Position numbers and translations under genes: made by a program. From Acidimicrobiales bacterium (GTDB lineage Bacteria; Actinomycetota; Acidimicrobiia; Acidimicrobiales; MedAcidi-G1), in assembly GCA_030747595.1 (NCBI GenBank), contig JASLKK010000006.1, positions 1 to 64,000 of the forward strand: DNA of 64,000 bases, in the 5' to 3' direction. Of the stretch, positions 37,823 through 45,749 are shown piece after piece; position 1 is the first letter of the stretch, and every line of letters begins with the position of its first letter. Under the pieces are notes generated by a model, which searched no databases, was not told the origin of the DNA, and saw only the letters and a list, made by a program, of their open reading frames with translations.

Positions 37823-39178
37823 TCAGGACCAGGTGACGTGGGTGAGGGTGAGGGTGGTGCAGTACCAGACGTCCTGCTGGCCGCCTGCCGACAGGAACAT
37901 GCCATTGGCGATCCTCGATCCGGTGGAGACCCGGTCCAGGATGTTGCCGGTAGCTACGTCGACCACGATCAGGTCGTCGCTTCCTTCATCGGTGAAGTCG
38001 TTGATGACCATCTCTCCTGACTCGGGAAAGACCACGGGCTGCATACTGGGACGGACCTCGAGATGCCAGAGCGGCTCCATGGTGGCATCGTCGATGCCTG
38101 CCAGCCCGCCGTTGACCGAGTCCCACGCCACGGCTATTCCTGTTCCGTCGGCCAACGGGTTGGGCACGTGGACGGGCGGAGCGATGATTCCGCCGCCGGG
38201 GGTGCCGAAGGGGGCCACCTCGCGAACGTCGGTTGGGTCGTCGAGATCGATGCGCAGCAGGCGCTGCGGGCCGGGCCACGGGGCCGGACGTCGCCACGAC
38301 AGGTCGGGCGGCTGATCCCACCGTCCGTTGGGTTCGGTTGTGTGGATGGCCCGCACCGAGTCGATGTCACCGCAGTCCATCACCCAGCAGGCACCGTCGG
38401 ACAGGCAGGCGTCCCAGGCCAGGCCGTGCTGACCACCTGGGACACCGGCAGTCCAGGTTGTCCGGTAGCGGGGGCGCCAGTCGTCGACAAGTAGGCGGTC
38501 GTCGTCGACTACGAGGCGCCAGAGGTGCTCGGTGCCCGGGACGTACACGTGCTCGGCGCCGCCGTCGCCCAGATCACCGGCGATTCGGCCCATGGATCCT
38601 TCGGGCAGGACGAGCGGCTCGCCCACCAGTTCGAGTGTCCCAGGGGCCAGCCGGGTGATCGTGGTGCCGCCCTGGCCCTCGAGGCGGAGGTCCTTGGTGA
38701 TGAGCGTGCCGTCGGCCAAGGCCAGTAGGCCGTTGTGGCTGCGGTCGACAGGAAGCTGGCGCTCGGCCAGTACCGACAGGTCGTCGGGGTCGAGGCGGTG
38801 GAGGAACGAGCCGTTGACTGAGAGGATCGAGCCGTCGGCGTGGGCCAGGATCGCCCCGCACCACACGTGCTCGCCGCACGGCAGCTCGGGTGAGGTGGCT
38901 AGTGGTGCGAGCGTGTCGGGGTCTATGCGTTGCACCCAACCAAACGGAGGAGGCCCTGTGAAGGCGGCCATTGTCCCGCCGACGTACCACTGGCCTGGAT
39001 CGCGTTCGATGGCCATGACGTTCCATCGCCCGTTACGGACCGTGGTGACTGAGGCGGTGCGCGTCGCCGCATCGAGTCGACCGGTAGCGGACTTCTGGCG
39101 ACGGTTGCCGCCGCACTCCACCGGCCAAGCCGACGGCCAGTACCCGGGGTGGGCTGTATCTCGATCGAGGGCGGTCAT
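37823..39178 (-). CDS. Beta-propeller-like protein of unknown function, csoR operon
   Basis: This protein of about 451 residues has repeated beta-strand units suggesting a six- or seven-bladed propeller, for example WVQRIDPDTLAPLA, FLHRLDPDDLSVLA, TITRLAPGTLELVG and LLRIDLDDPTDVREVA. I see no signal peptide or membrane segment and no known catalytic motif. It contains several Cys residues, including a C..W.MDCGD stretch. ATG 39178 overlaps the csoR stop (ATGA), so the two are likely translated together. The open frame continues to 39643 through csoR in another frame, which I reject as coding. A link to copper is inferred only from the operon. Confidence 0.7.
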   Translation of the reverse strand: MTALDRDTAHPGYWPSAWPVECGGNRRQKSATGRLDAATRTASVTTVRNGRWNVMAIERDPGQWYVGGTMAAFTGPPPFGWVQRIDPDTLAPLATSPELPCGEHVWCGAILAHADGSILSVNGSFLHRLDPDDLSVLAERQLPVDRSHNGLLALADGTLITKDLRLEGQGGTTITRLAPGTLELVGEPLVLPEGSMGRIAGDLGDGGAEHVYVPGTEHLWRLVVDDDRLLVDDWRPRYRTTWTAGVPGGQHGLAWDACLSDGACWVMDCGDIDSVRAIHTTEPNGRWDQPPDLSWRRPAPWPGPQRLLRIDLDDPTDVREVAPFGTPGGGIIAPPVHVPNPLADGTGIAVAWDSVNGGLAGIDDATMEPLWHLEVRPSMQPVVFPESGEMVINDFTDEGSDDLIVVDVATGNILDRVSTGSRIANGMFLSAGGQQDVWYCTTLTLTHVTWS

Positions 39179-39459
39179 GTGCGAAGGAGACGGCGGATGG
39201 CCGTCACCACTTCCTCGATCTTCTCGTCGCCCGCCTCGTCGCCCTGCTGGACGGCCTCGCGGACGCAGTGGCTGATGTGGTCGTCGAGCAGTCCCACGCC
39301 GACACCCTGCAGGGCCTTGGTGACCGAAGAAATCTGGGTCAGGACGTCGATGCAGTAGGTCTCCTCGTCGACCAGGCGTTGTAGGCCACGGACCTGACCC
39401 TCGATGCGGCGGAGACGGACGAGGACGTCGTCCTTGGTGGGTGCGTAGCCGTGTGCCAT
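39175..39459 (-). CDS. csoR: Copper-sensing transcriptional repressor CsoR
   Basis: This 94-residue all-helical DUF156 protein binds Cu(I) and releases DNA. The three ligands Cys36, His61 and Cys65 are present at the same numbers as in the Mycobacterium tuberculosis protein, with the RRIEGQVRGLQRL helix ahead of them. ATG 39459 lies 7 nt after a TATGCT box on the minus strand. It is divergent from copA, and a G-rich repeat between the two -10 boxes is the likely operator. Confidence 0.93.
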   Translation of the reverse strand: MAHGYAPTKDDVLVRLRRIEGQVRGLQRLVDEETYCIDVLTQISSVTKALQGVGVGLLDDHISHCVREAVQQGDEAGDEKIEEVVTAIRRLLRT

Positions 39460-39466
39460 GGAGCAC

Positions 39467-39503
39467 AGCATAGAAGGCAGGGGATAGGGGTAGGGGGTAT
39501 ATT
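39467..39503. promoter_or_regulatory. Divergent csoR/copA promoters with candidate CsoR operator
   Basis: The minus-strand TATGCT (39467-39472) serves csoR and the plus-strand TATATT (39498-39503) serves copA, 9 nt before its GTG. Between and overlapping them, 39480-39500 holds three G-tracts, GGGGATA, GGGGTA and GGGGGTAT, resembling the G/C-tract operators of CsoR. Binding there would block both genes. Confidence 0.55.
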
Positions 39504-39512
39504 GCAAACACC

Positions 39513-41696
39513 GTGAACAAGACCGTGGAACTTCCAATCGGCGGCATGACGTGCGGTGCTTGCGCCGCCCGAGTCAGCCGGGGCCTGTCTGACGTCGATG
39601 GCGTGGAGACGGCGACCGTGAACCTGGCCACCGAGCGGGCCAAGGTCTGCTTCGATCCGGCGGTCGTCGATCCGGCGACATTGGAGGCTGCCGTTGAGTC
39701 GCTGGGTTACCGGATTGTCCTCCAGGCGGCCGAAGGGTCGATGGGTGAGGGGCGACCGGTCGATGGGCCATCGGAGGTCGGGTCGGACGGTGGCGGGGGC
39801 GACGGTCGACAGTTGGACGGATCGTCGGTGCGACTGGTGGTCGCCGGGTTGCTCACCGTGCCGGTGGCGTTGATCTCCATGGTCCACGGCCTGCGGTTTG
39901 GCGGGTGGGAGTGGGTTGTCGGGATCCTGTCCACGCCCGTCGTATGGGGCTGCGGGTGGCCATTCCACCGGGTAGCGATCCGGAATCTCGTACATCGGGC
40001 GACATCGATGGACACCCTGGTGTCGATGGGTACCGCAGCGGCCTGGGCGTGGTCGGTGGTGGCACTCGTGGCCGGCCGGGGTCACGTCTACTTCGAGACC
40101 GCCGCGGTGATCGTGACCCTTGTTCTGATGGGTCGTTGGTTGGAACAGCGGGCTCGCCAACGATCTGGCGAAGCCATCCGATCCCTGGCCGGACTGTCGG
40201 TCCGTGACGCCACGCTGGCCAATGGGCCCACGATCCCTATTGTCGATGTTGAGGTCGGCATGCGACTACTGGTGCGTCCCGGCGAGAAGGTCCCGGTCGA
40301 TGGCCGGATCCTCGAGGGTTCTTCGAACGTCAACGAGTCGATGTTGACCGGTGAACCCCTCCCGGTAGCGGTGGGAGTGGGTGACACGGTGACGGGCGCG
40401 ACCGTCAACGCCAACGGGGCTCTGGTCATCGAGGCCATCCGCGTGGGCGCCGACACCACCCTGGCCCGCATCATGCGACTCGTCGACGAGGCCCAGGCCG
40501 ACACCGCCCCGGTGCAACGCCTGGTCGACCGGATCTCGGCGATCTTCGTGCCGGTGGTCCTCGGCGTCTCGGTCGCGACCCTTCTGGCCTGGCTGGTCAC
40601 CGGTCAACCCACGGCCGATGCCTTCACCGCCGCAGTAGCCGTGCTGATCATCGCCTGCCCATGTGCGCTGGGTCTGGCCACACCGACGGCGGTGATGGTG
40701 GGCACCGGTCGGGGCGCCCAACTTGGAGTCCTCATCCGCGGCGGAGAGGTACTCGAGTCGGCCCGAAGGGTCGACCACGTGGTGCTCGACAAGACAGGCA
40801 CCGTCACCGCCGGCCACATGACGATGCAAAAAGTGGTCCCGGCCGCTGGCGTGGACACCGGCTCGGCACTACGGATCGCCGCCTCGCTTGAAGAGCTTTC
40901 CGAACACCCGGTCGCGACAGCCATTGTCGACGCCGCTGATCGACAACTACCGGTTAGTGACTTCACCAACCTCCCCGGCATGGGCGTTCGGGGCGTGGTC
41001 AACGGCATCGAGGCGGCGGTCGGTCGGCCCGCCCTGTTCAACCGGTTGTCCGACCAACTGGCTCTGGCCGTTGACGAGGCGGCCGACGCCGGCCACACGG
41101 CGGTCGTCGTGGGGTGGGAAGACCAGGCCCGGGCTGTGCTCGTGGTCGCCGACGAGGTACGACCAACGAGTGCCGAGGCGGTCGCCGGATTCCGGCGCCT
41201 GGGCCTCGATGTGACACTGCTGACCGGTGACGACGAACGAACCGCCCGCTCGGTGGCCGCCGCGGTGGGGATCGACCGGGTGGTTGCCGGTGTACTGCCC
41301 GACGGCAAGGACATTGAGATCCGCCGACTCCGCGAAGAAGGCCATGTGGTGGCCATGGTGGGCGACGGCATCAACGATGCCCCGGCGCTGGCCCGGGCCG
41401 ACCTCGGGATCGCCATGGGAACGGGAACCGACGTGGCCATGGAGGCGGCCGACTTCACGATCGTGGCCGGCGACCTCCGAGCGGTCGTCGACGCCATCCG
41501 ACTATCGAGGCGCACCCTGAACACCATCCGGGGGAACCTCTTCTGGGCCTTCGCCTACAACGTGGCGGCCGTGCCACTAGCAGCCGTCGGCGTGCTCGAC
41601 CCGATGATCGCAGCGGGCACTATGGCGTTCTCATCGGTGTTCGTGGTCACCAACTCACTGCGTCTCCGACGTTTCCGCGGTCGGGCGGGGGTCTGA
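39513..41696 (+). CDS. copA: Copper-exporting P1B-type ATPase
   Basis: This 727-residue membrane pump expels Cu(I). One N-terminal heavy-metal domain has Cys14-x-x-Cys17 (MTCGAC). Eight membrane helices follow; the transport site is Cys382-Pro-Cys384, the phosphorylated Asp426 lies in DKTGT, and [11 protein letters not shown] is the hinge. YN in FAYNVAAVP and the [15 protein letters not shown] tail are the Cu(I)-type residues of the last helices. GTG 39513 is probably leaderless. Regulation by CsoR is expected from the shared intergenic region. Confidence 0.96.
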   Translation: MNKTVELPIGGMTCGACAARVSRGLSDVDGVETATVNLATERAKVCFDPAVVDPATLEAAVESLGYRIVLQAAEGSMGEGRPVDGPSEVGSDGGGGDGRQLDGSSVRLVVAGLLTVPVALISMVHGLRFGGWEWVVGILSTPVVWGCGWPFHRVAIRNLVHRATSMDTLVSMGTAAAWAWSVVALVAGRGHVYFETAAVIVTLVLMGRWLEQRARQRSGEAIRSLAGLSVRDATLANGPTIPIVDVEVGMRLLVRPGEKVPVDGRILEGSSNVNESMLTGEPLPVAVGVGDTVTGATVNANGALVIEAIRVGADTTLARIMRLVDEAQADTAPVQRLVDRISAIFVPVVLGVSVATLLAWLVTGQPTADAFTAAVAVLIIACPCALGLATPTAVMVGTGRGAQLGVLIRGGEVLESARRVDHVVLDKTGTVTAGHMTMQKVVPAAGVDTGSALRIAASLEELSEHPVATAIVDAADRQLPVSDFTNLPGMGVRGVVNGIEAAVGRPALFNRLSDQLALAVDEAADAGHTAVVVGWEDQARAVLVVADEVRPTSAEAVAGFRRLGLDVTLLTGDDERTARSVAAAVGIDRVVAGVLPDGKDIEIRRLREEGHVVAMVGDGINDAPALARADLGIAMGTGTDVAMEAADFTIVAGDLRAVVDAIRLSRRTLNTIRGNLFWAFAYNVAAVPLAAVGVLDPMIAAGTMAFSSVFVVTNSLRLRRFRGRAGV

Positions 41697-41725
41697 GGAC
41701 TCAGGCCGCGGCGTGGCGGGACCAT

Positions 41726-41741
41726 CTCTGATCGGTCAGAG
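41726..41741 (+). promoter_or_regulatory. Palindrome ahead of the acyl-CoA dehydrogenase
   Basis: CTCTGA-TCGG-TCAGAG is a perfect 6-bp inverted repeat around 4 bases, 24 bp before the ATG. It may be a regulator operator, for example of a TetR-type protein, or a weak terminator of copA; no T-run follows. Confidence 0.4.
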
Positions 41742-41765
41742 TGGGCACACCCCCGAGGAGGGCCC

Positions 41766-43037
41766 ATGAACCATGACATTCCCGATGACCTCGCCGGCTA
41801 CCTGGTCGAGTTGGACGAGTTCATAGATCGCGAGATCAAGCCGCTCGAAGAACAGGACGACAACATTCGGTTCTTCGATCACCGCCGTGAGGATGCGCGT
41901 ACCGACTGGGACCGTGACGGTCTCCCCAACCGCGAGTGGGAGGCCCTCCTGTCCGAGGCCCGGCGTAGGGCCGACGAGGCAGGCCACTACCGCTACCCGC
42001 TCTCGGCTGAGATGGGTGGCCGTGACGGTACGAACCTGGGCATGGCCGTCATCAGGGAACACCTCGCCACCAGGGGACTTGGCCTGCACAACGACCTCCA
42101 GAACGAACACTCGATCGTCGGCAACAACGTGGGCCTCCTCCTGATGCTGGAATACGGGAGCGAGGAACAAAAGGCCGAATGGGTGCCCCACCTGCTGGCC
42201 GGGACCCGAGGATTCGCCTTCGGCATCACCGAACCGGACCACGGATCGGACGCAACCCACATGGAGACCAATGCCGTGCGCGACGGTGACGGGTGGGTAC
42301 TCAACGGGGAAAAGACGTGGAACTCCGGCATCCATCGGGCGCACAGCGACCTGGTACTGGCCAGAACCTCGGGTGAACCCGGCGACGGCCACGGCATCAC
42401 AGCCTTCTTGACCCCCATGGACGCAGATGGCCTGAAGATCGAGGAGTACCTCTGGACCTTCAACATGCCAACCGACCATGGCCGCGTCTCGTTGACTGGC
42501 GTACACGTACCTCACGGAGCCATCCTCGGCGAGGAAGGGCGGGGGTTGCAGATCGCCCAACATTTCTTCAACGAGAACCGGATCCGACAGGCGGCCTCCA
42601 GCCTCGGCGCCGCCCAGTACTGCATCAACGAGTCGGTGCATTACGCAGGAGAGCGCAGGCCGTTCGGCAAGCCGCTCTCGATCAACCAGGGGATCCAGTT
42701 TCCCCTGGTGGAACTTCAGACGGAGTGCGAGATGCTCAGGGCGCTGGTGCAGAAGACCGCGTGGCAGATGGACGCCTACGGGGCGTTCTCGGTCTCGGAC
42801 AGGGTTTCGATGTGCAACTACCGGGCCAACCGGTTGTGCTGCGAGGCGGCGGACCGGGCTATGCAGGTCCACGGCGGGCTTGGCTACTCACGCCACCGGC
42901 CGTTCGAACACATCTACCGGCACCACCGGCGCTACCGGATCACAGAGGGTGCCGAGGAGATCCAGATGCGCCGCATTGCCGGCTACATGTTCGGCTTCAT
43001 GAAGCAGCAGGCCCCCAAGGGCGTCGCCGGGGACTGA
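41766..43037 (+). CDS. Acyl-CoA dehydrogenase family protein
   Basis: This 423-residue flavoprotein has the ACAD three-domain layout. FGITEPDHGSDATHM is the FAD-contact loop, FNENRIRQAASSLGAAQYCINESVHYAGERRPFGKPL the substrate/dimer helix region, and QVHGGLGYSRHRPFEHIYRHHR the C-terminal FAD signature. GAGGAGG lies before the ATG. It is followed after 10 bp by an APH-family kinase, the pairing seen as separate genes in Pseudomonas lvaA/lvaC and as a fusion in animal ACAD10/ACAD11. By that analogy it may handle 4-hydroxyacyl-CoA substrates. Confidence 0.9.
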   Translation: MNHDIPDDLAGYLVELDEFIDREIKPLEEQDDNIRFFDHRREDARTDWDRDGLPNREWEALLSEARRRADEAGHYRYPLSAEMGGRDGTNLGMAVIREHLATRGLGLHNDLQNEHSIVGNNVGLLLMLEYGSEEQKAEWVPHLLAGTRGFAFGITEPDHGSDATHMETNAVRDGDGWVLNGEKTWNSGIHRAHSDLVLARTSGEPGDGHGITAFLTPMDADGLKIEEYLWTFNMPTDHGRVSLTGVHVPHGAILGEEGRGLQIAQHFFNENRIRQAASSLGAAQYCINESVHYAGERRPFGKPLSINQGIQFPLVELQTECEMLRALVQKTAWQMDAYGAFSVSDRVSMCNYRANRLCCEAADRAMQVHGGLGYSRHRPFEHIYRHHRRYRITEGAEEIQMRRIAGYMFGFMKQQAPKGVAGD

Positions 43038-43047
43038 GCGAGACACG

Positions 43048-44472
43048 ATGACCGACGTCGGGGTACTCCAGGACTGTTTGGGCGAGGTCCTGCAGCGGCT
43101 GGACGGCTTCGTGGCCCTCTACTCGGTGGAGCGATTGTCAGGGGGTGCCAGCCAAGAGACCTACCGCCTCCGAGTCGAGATGACAGACGGTGAACGCAGC
43201 CTGGCGTTGCGCAGGAGCGTTGGCCCGACCGAAGGGCGTGGGATCGGAGGGCCCGGCCTCGTAGTCGAGGCGCGCCTCATGGTGTTGGCCCGCCAGGCGG
43301 GGGTGCCCGGCCCTGATGTCTGTCTGGTCCTCCGCCCGGAGGACGGCCTGGGAGACGGGTTCGTGATGGAGTGGATTGCCGGCGAGAGCCTCGGAGCCAG
43401 GATCAATCGCTCCGAGGATCTGGTTGCGGCCAGGGCTGGGCTGGCCCGTGAGTGCGGAGGAGCACTGGCGCGGATCCATTCCATTGACCTGGACTCCACA
43501 GGGCTACGCGACGTCCTGGGCGAGGTTGGCCCGGAAGACGCGGTCAGGTTGACGTGGAAGCGCTACCAGGAGTTCGGCAGTGCCCAGCCGATGATCGACT
43601 TCACCGCCCGGTGGCTCCTAGACCACCTACCCCCCGACGGGGAGTTGGCCCTTGTTCACGGAGACTTTCGCAACGGCAACCTTGTGGTCAACCCGACCGG
43701 CATGGGTGCCGTCTTGGACTGGGAGATCGCCCACATTGGTGACCCGATGCGTGACCTGGGATGGCTCTGCACCTCCAGTTGGCGCTTCGGTTATCCGGAG
43801 CAACCTGTCGGCGGCTTTGGTTCCTATGAGGATTTGTTCGCCGGATACGAGGAGGAGTCGGGTCGTGTCGTCGACCCGGAGCACGTCAGGTTCTGGGAGG
43901 TCTTCGGATCCTTCTGGTGGTCGATCGGCTGCCTGGGCATGGCAGACCAGTACCGGACCGGCCCGGACCGCAGCGTGGAGCGGGCGGCGATCGGAAGGCG
44001 CTCGTCTGAATGCCAGGTGGACTGCGTGAACCTCCTCATCCCTGGCCCGGTCACCGAAGTGGCCCGGGAAGGTGGTGACCACGGGCCCGACCTGCCGCGG
44101 GTTGACGAGCTGGTCGGCAGCGTCCGTGAGTTCCTGCGGTCCGACGTGGTTCCGGCCATTGACGGGCGGACCGGGTTCCTGGCCCGTGTGGCAGCCAATT
44201 CGCTGGACATCGTGACCCGTGAACTGGAGTGGGGTGGTGAACACCGGCATCTGGAGTGGATTCGACTGCGGAACCTTCTCGGCGTGGACGGCACCCTCGG
44301 AGAACTCAGACTCCTCCTAGCCGAAGAACTACGGGACGAGTCCGTCGCGCTGGATGCTGACGGCCTCCTCGACCACCTCCGGCAAACGGTTGTGAATCAG
44401 GTCCTCATAGACCAGCCCACCTACCCGGGGTGCATATCCGCACTGAGTTTCGACGTCGACTCCCAAAAATAG
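43048..44472 (+). CDS. APH-family phosphotransferase fused to DUF6285
   Basis: This 474-residue protein has an N-terminal kinase-like domain of the aminoglycoside phosphotransferase family. The N-lobe loop LSGGASQETYRLR is followed by the catalytic LVHGDFRNGN and the metal-binding LDWEIAHIGDPMRDLGW. The last 120 residues (DELVGSVREFLRSDVVPAI, VAANSLDIVTREL) match DUF6285, which in other genomes is usually a separate neighbouring gene. By homology with LvaA-type kinases it may phosphorylate a hydroxyacyl-CoA rather than an antibiotic. The substrate is unproven. Confidence 0.82.
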   Translation: MTDVGVLQDCLGEVLQRLDGFVALYSVERLSGGASQETYRLRVEMTDGERSLALRRSVGPTEGRGIGGPGLVVEARLMVLARQAGVPGPDVCLVLRPEDGLGDGFVMEWIAGESLGARINRSEDLVAARAGLARECGGALARIHSIDLDSTGLRDVLGEVGPEDAVRLTWKRYQEFGSAQPMIDFTARWLLDHLPPDGELALVHGDFRNGNLVVNPTGMGAVLDWEIAHIGDPMRDLGWLCTSSWRFGYPEQPVGGFGSYEDLFAGYEEESGRVVDPEHVRFWEVFGSFWWSIGCLGMADQYRTGPDRSVERAAIGRRSSECQVDCVNLLIPGPVTEVAREGGDHGPDLPRVDELVGSVREFLRSDVVPAIDGRTGFLARVAANSLDIVTRELEWGGEHRHLEWIRLRNLLGVDGTLGELRLLLAEELRDESVALDADGLLDHLRQTVVNQVLIDQPTYPGCISALSFDVDSQK

Positions 44473-44474
44473 AA

Positions 44475-44519
44475 ACACCGGAGGTCGCTGACCTCCGGTG
44501 TCACGTGCAGTTAGAGGGA
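44475..44519. repeat. Distal 45-bp copy of the tRNA-Ala 3' end and terminator
   Basis: This 45-bp stretch matches 47787-47831 in the same orientation with 7 differences. It contains a 12-bp hairpin (ACACCGGAGGTC/GACCTCCGGTGT) followed on the minus strand by TTCTATTTTTGG, a rho-independent terminator, and then 14 nt matching the tRNA 3' end with two changes. No minus-strand gene here needs this terminator. It looks like the far attachment repeat of an island inserted at the tRNA. Confidence 0.7.
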
Positions 44520-44673
44520 GCGGCCCTGGGCGGCCAGGGGGCGTGCACCGCCCTCGGAAATGTCTCGGCAGTGCCAGATTCCCATGATTGCAGGCATCTA
44601 GGGGCCACTGTCACAGCCCTTAATTATTGTTGTAGGTGAATTAACTGTTGTACGAGTACGAGAGAGAGCAGCA
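44520..44673 (+). promoter_or_regulatory. AT-rich control region ahead of the island operon
   Basis: No gene is visible. The last 60 bases are unusually AT-rich for this chromosome. TTAATT (44620-44625) and AATTAA (44639-44644) form an inverted repeat 13 bp apart that could be an operator, and the ATG is preceded by a GAGAGAGAG purine tract. Confidence 0.35.
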
Positions 44674-45318
44674 ATGAACGACAATCCGGCCACTGAGATC
44701 CAACCCGCCAATTGGTGGCGGCGCCTTTGCGAGGTGACCGACCGCCTGTTCGTCTGTGGCGACCTCCCGCACCTGCAGTCGGATCCTGACGGATTCCACC
44801 GGGTGCTCGACGAGTGGGTGGTAGCCGGCATCACCCACATCGTCGACCTTCGCGGCGAGGCCTGCGACGCCGATGACGTCGCCAAGCACGCGCCCCACAT
44901 CACCTACACCTGGCTTGGTACCCACGATTCAGGCGGCAACCAGGACTTCTCCTGGTTCGACGAAGGCGTCACCGCCATCACGAGGGCGTTGGAGGATCCT
45001 GATGCTCAGGTCGTGGTGCATTGCCACATGGGCGTCAACAGGGCACCGTCGATGGCCTATGCAGCGTTGCTACAGCTCGGCTACGGGATCGAGGACGGGC
45101 TCCACGCCATCCGCGACGCCCGCCCGATAGCGAAGATCCTGTACGCGGACAGTGCGGTCCGTTGGTTCGCCGACCGCGACGGCTGGGCAGAGGCCTTCCG
45201 CATCGATGCCGAGTCGAGGGTCCGTGCCTGGCACAGGGACAACGACGTCGACGTCCGTTGGATCATCAGCCGGATCCGGCGAGCCGGTGACGAGCAGATC
45301 GTCGAGGTGGCCGCCTGA
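44674..45318 (+). CDS. Dual-specificity / tyrosine phosphatase-like protein
   Basis: This 214-residue protein carries the Cys-based phosphatase loop HCX5R: His116-Cys117 through Arg123 in VVHCHMGVNR. A preceding strand-loop (HIVDLRGEACD) and Asp85 in THDSGG fit the general-acid position. The following helix (SMAYAALLQLGYG) and I.DARP. match dual-specificity phosphatases. The N-terminal 20 residues are tryptophan-rich. The TGATG junction couples it to the next gene in a three-gene operon inside the tRNA-flanked region. Phosphoprotein, phosphoinositide or nucleotide-sugar substrates are all possible. Confidence 0.85.
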   Translation: MNDNPATEIQPANWWRRLCEVTDRLFVCGDLPHLQSDPDGFHRVLDEWVVAGITHIVDLRGEACDADDVAKHAPHITYTWLGTHDSGGNQDFSWFDEGVTAITRALEDPDAQVVVHCHMGVNRAPSMAYAALLQLGYGIEDGLHAIRDARPIAKILYADSAVRWFADRDGWAEAFRIDAESRVRAWHRDNDVDVRWIISRIRRAGDEQIVEVAA

Positions 45319-45749
45319 TGGGTTACGAGCAGATCGACCCGGGGTTTCCGGATCCCGACGACATCGACTGGGACGCCGAGTTCCGGGACCTGCCACAACA
45401 GCAGATCCTCATCGAGTACGCCCACAGGCGGGTCATGCGCCTCGTCGACCAGTGGTCCGCCGGGCGCGCTGGTACTGCCTGGGGTTTCGAGGACCTGCGG
45501 GCGGAGCAACCGCCCCCCCCCGACGCCAGGATCGGGATGATCGTGGTCGACCAGTTCGCCGAGGCGATCTGCGAGGTCTTCGGGGCGGATTACGCCGAGA
45601 TCGACGCCGATAGGGGTCAGAAGCTGATCAGGGAGATCCTCGGGTGCATCACGCAGGGGGTCTCCATCGGACTGGGTGCAACTCCCGACGACGCCATCGA
45701 CCAGAACGACGACACCAGAGATAGCGACGAGATAGGAGAGTCAAGATGA
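45318..45749 (+). CDS. Acidic protein of unknown function in the phosphatase/deacylase operon
   Basis: This 143-residue acidic protein begins with an Asp-rich segment (PGFPDPDDIDWDAEF), has a predicted helical core (ILIEYAHRRVMRLVDQW, DQFAEAICEVFGADY), a GLGATPDDAI turn and an acidic tail. I recognise no family. It overlaps both neighbours (TGATG before, ATGA after), so it is almost certainly made together with the phosphatase and the deacylase. It may be an adaptor or substrate-binding subunit. Confidence 0.65.
   Translation: MGYEQIDPGFPDPDDIDWDAEFRDLPQQQILIEYAHRRVMRLVDQWSAGRAGTAWGFEDLRAEQPPPPDARIGMIVVDQFAEAICEVFGADYAEIDADRGQKLIREILGCITQGVSIGLGATPDDAIDQNDDTRDSDEIGESR

Noticed and set aside
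39179-39643. N-terminal extension of the propeller protein through csoR and past the copA start
   Set aside because: It runs across csoR in another frame and the residues are low-complexity; the ATGA overlap with csoR gives a better start.
43048-44472. Antibiotic resistance by aminoglycoside phosphotransferase
   Set aside because: The fold family matches, but the acyl-CoA dehydrogenase neighbour and DUF6285 tail point to CoA-linked metabolism.
44520-44590. A second, degenerate tRNA beyond the 14-nt 3' end match
   Set aside because: No T arm, anticodon stem or acceptor 5' strand can be found; similarity stops after TCCCTCTAACTGCA.
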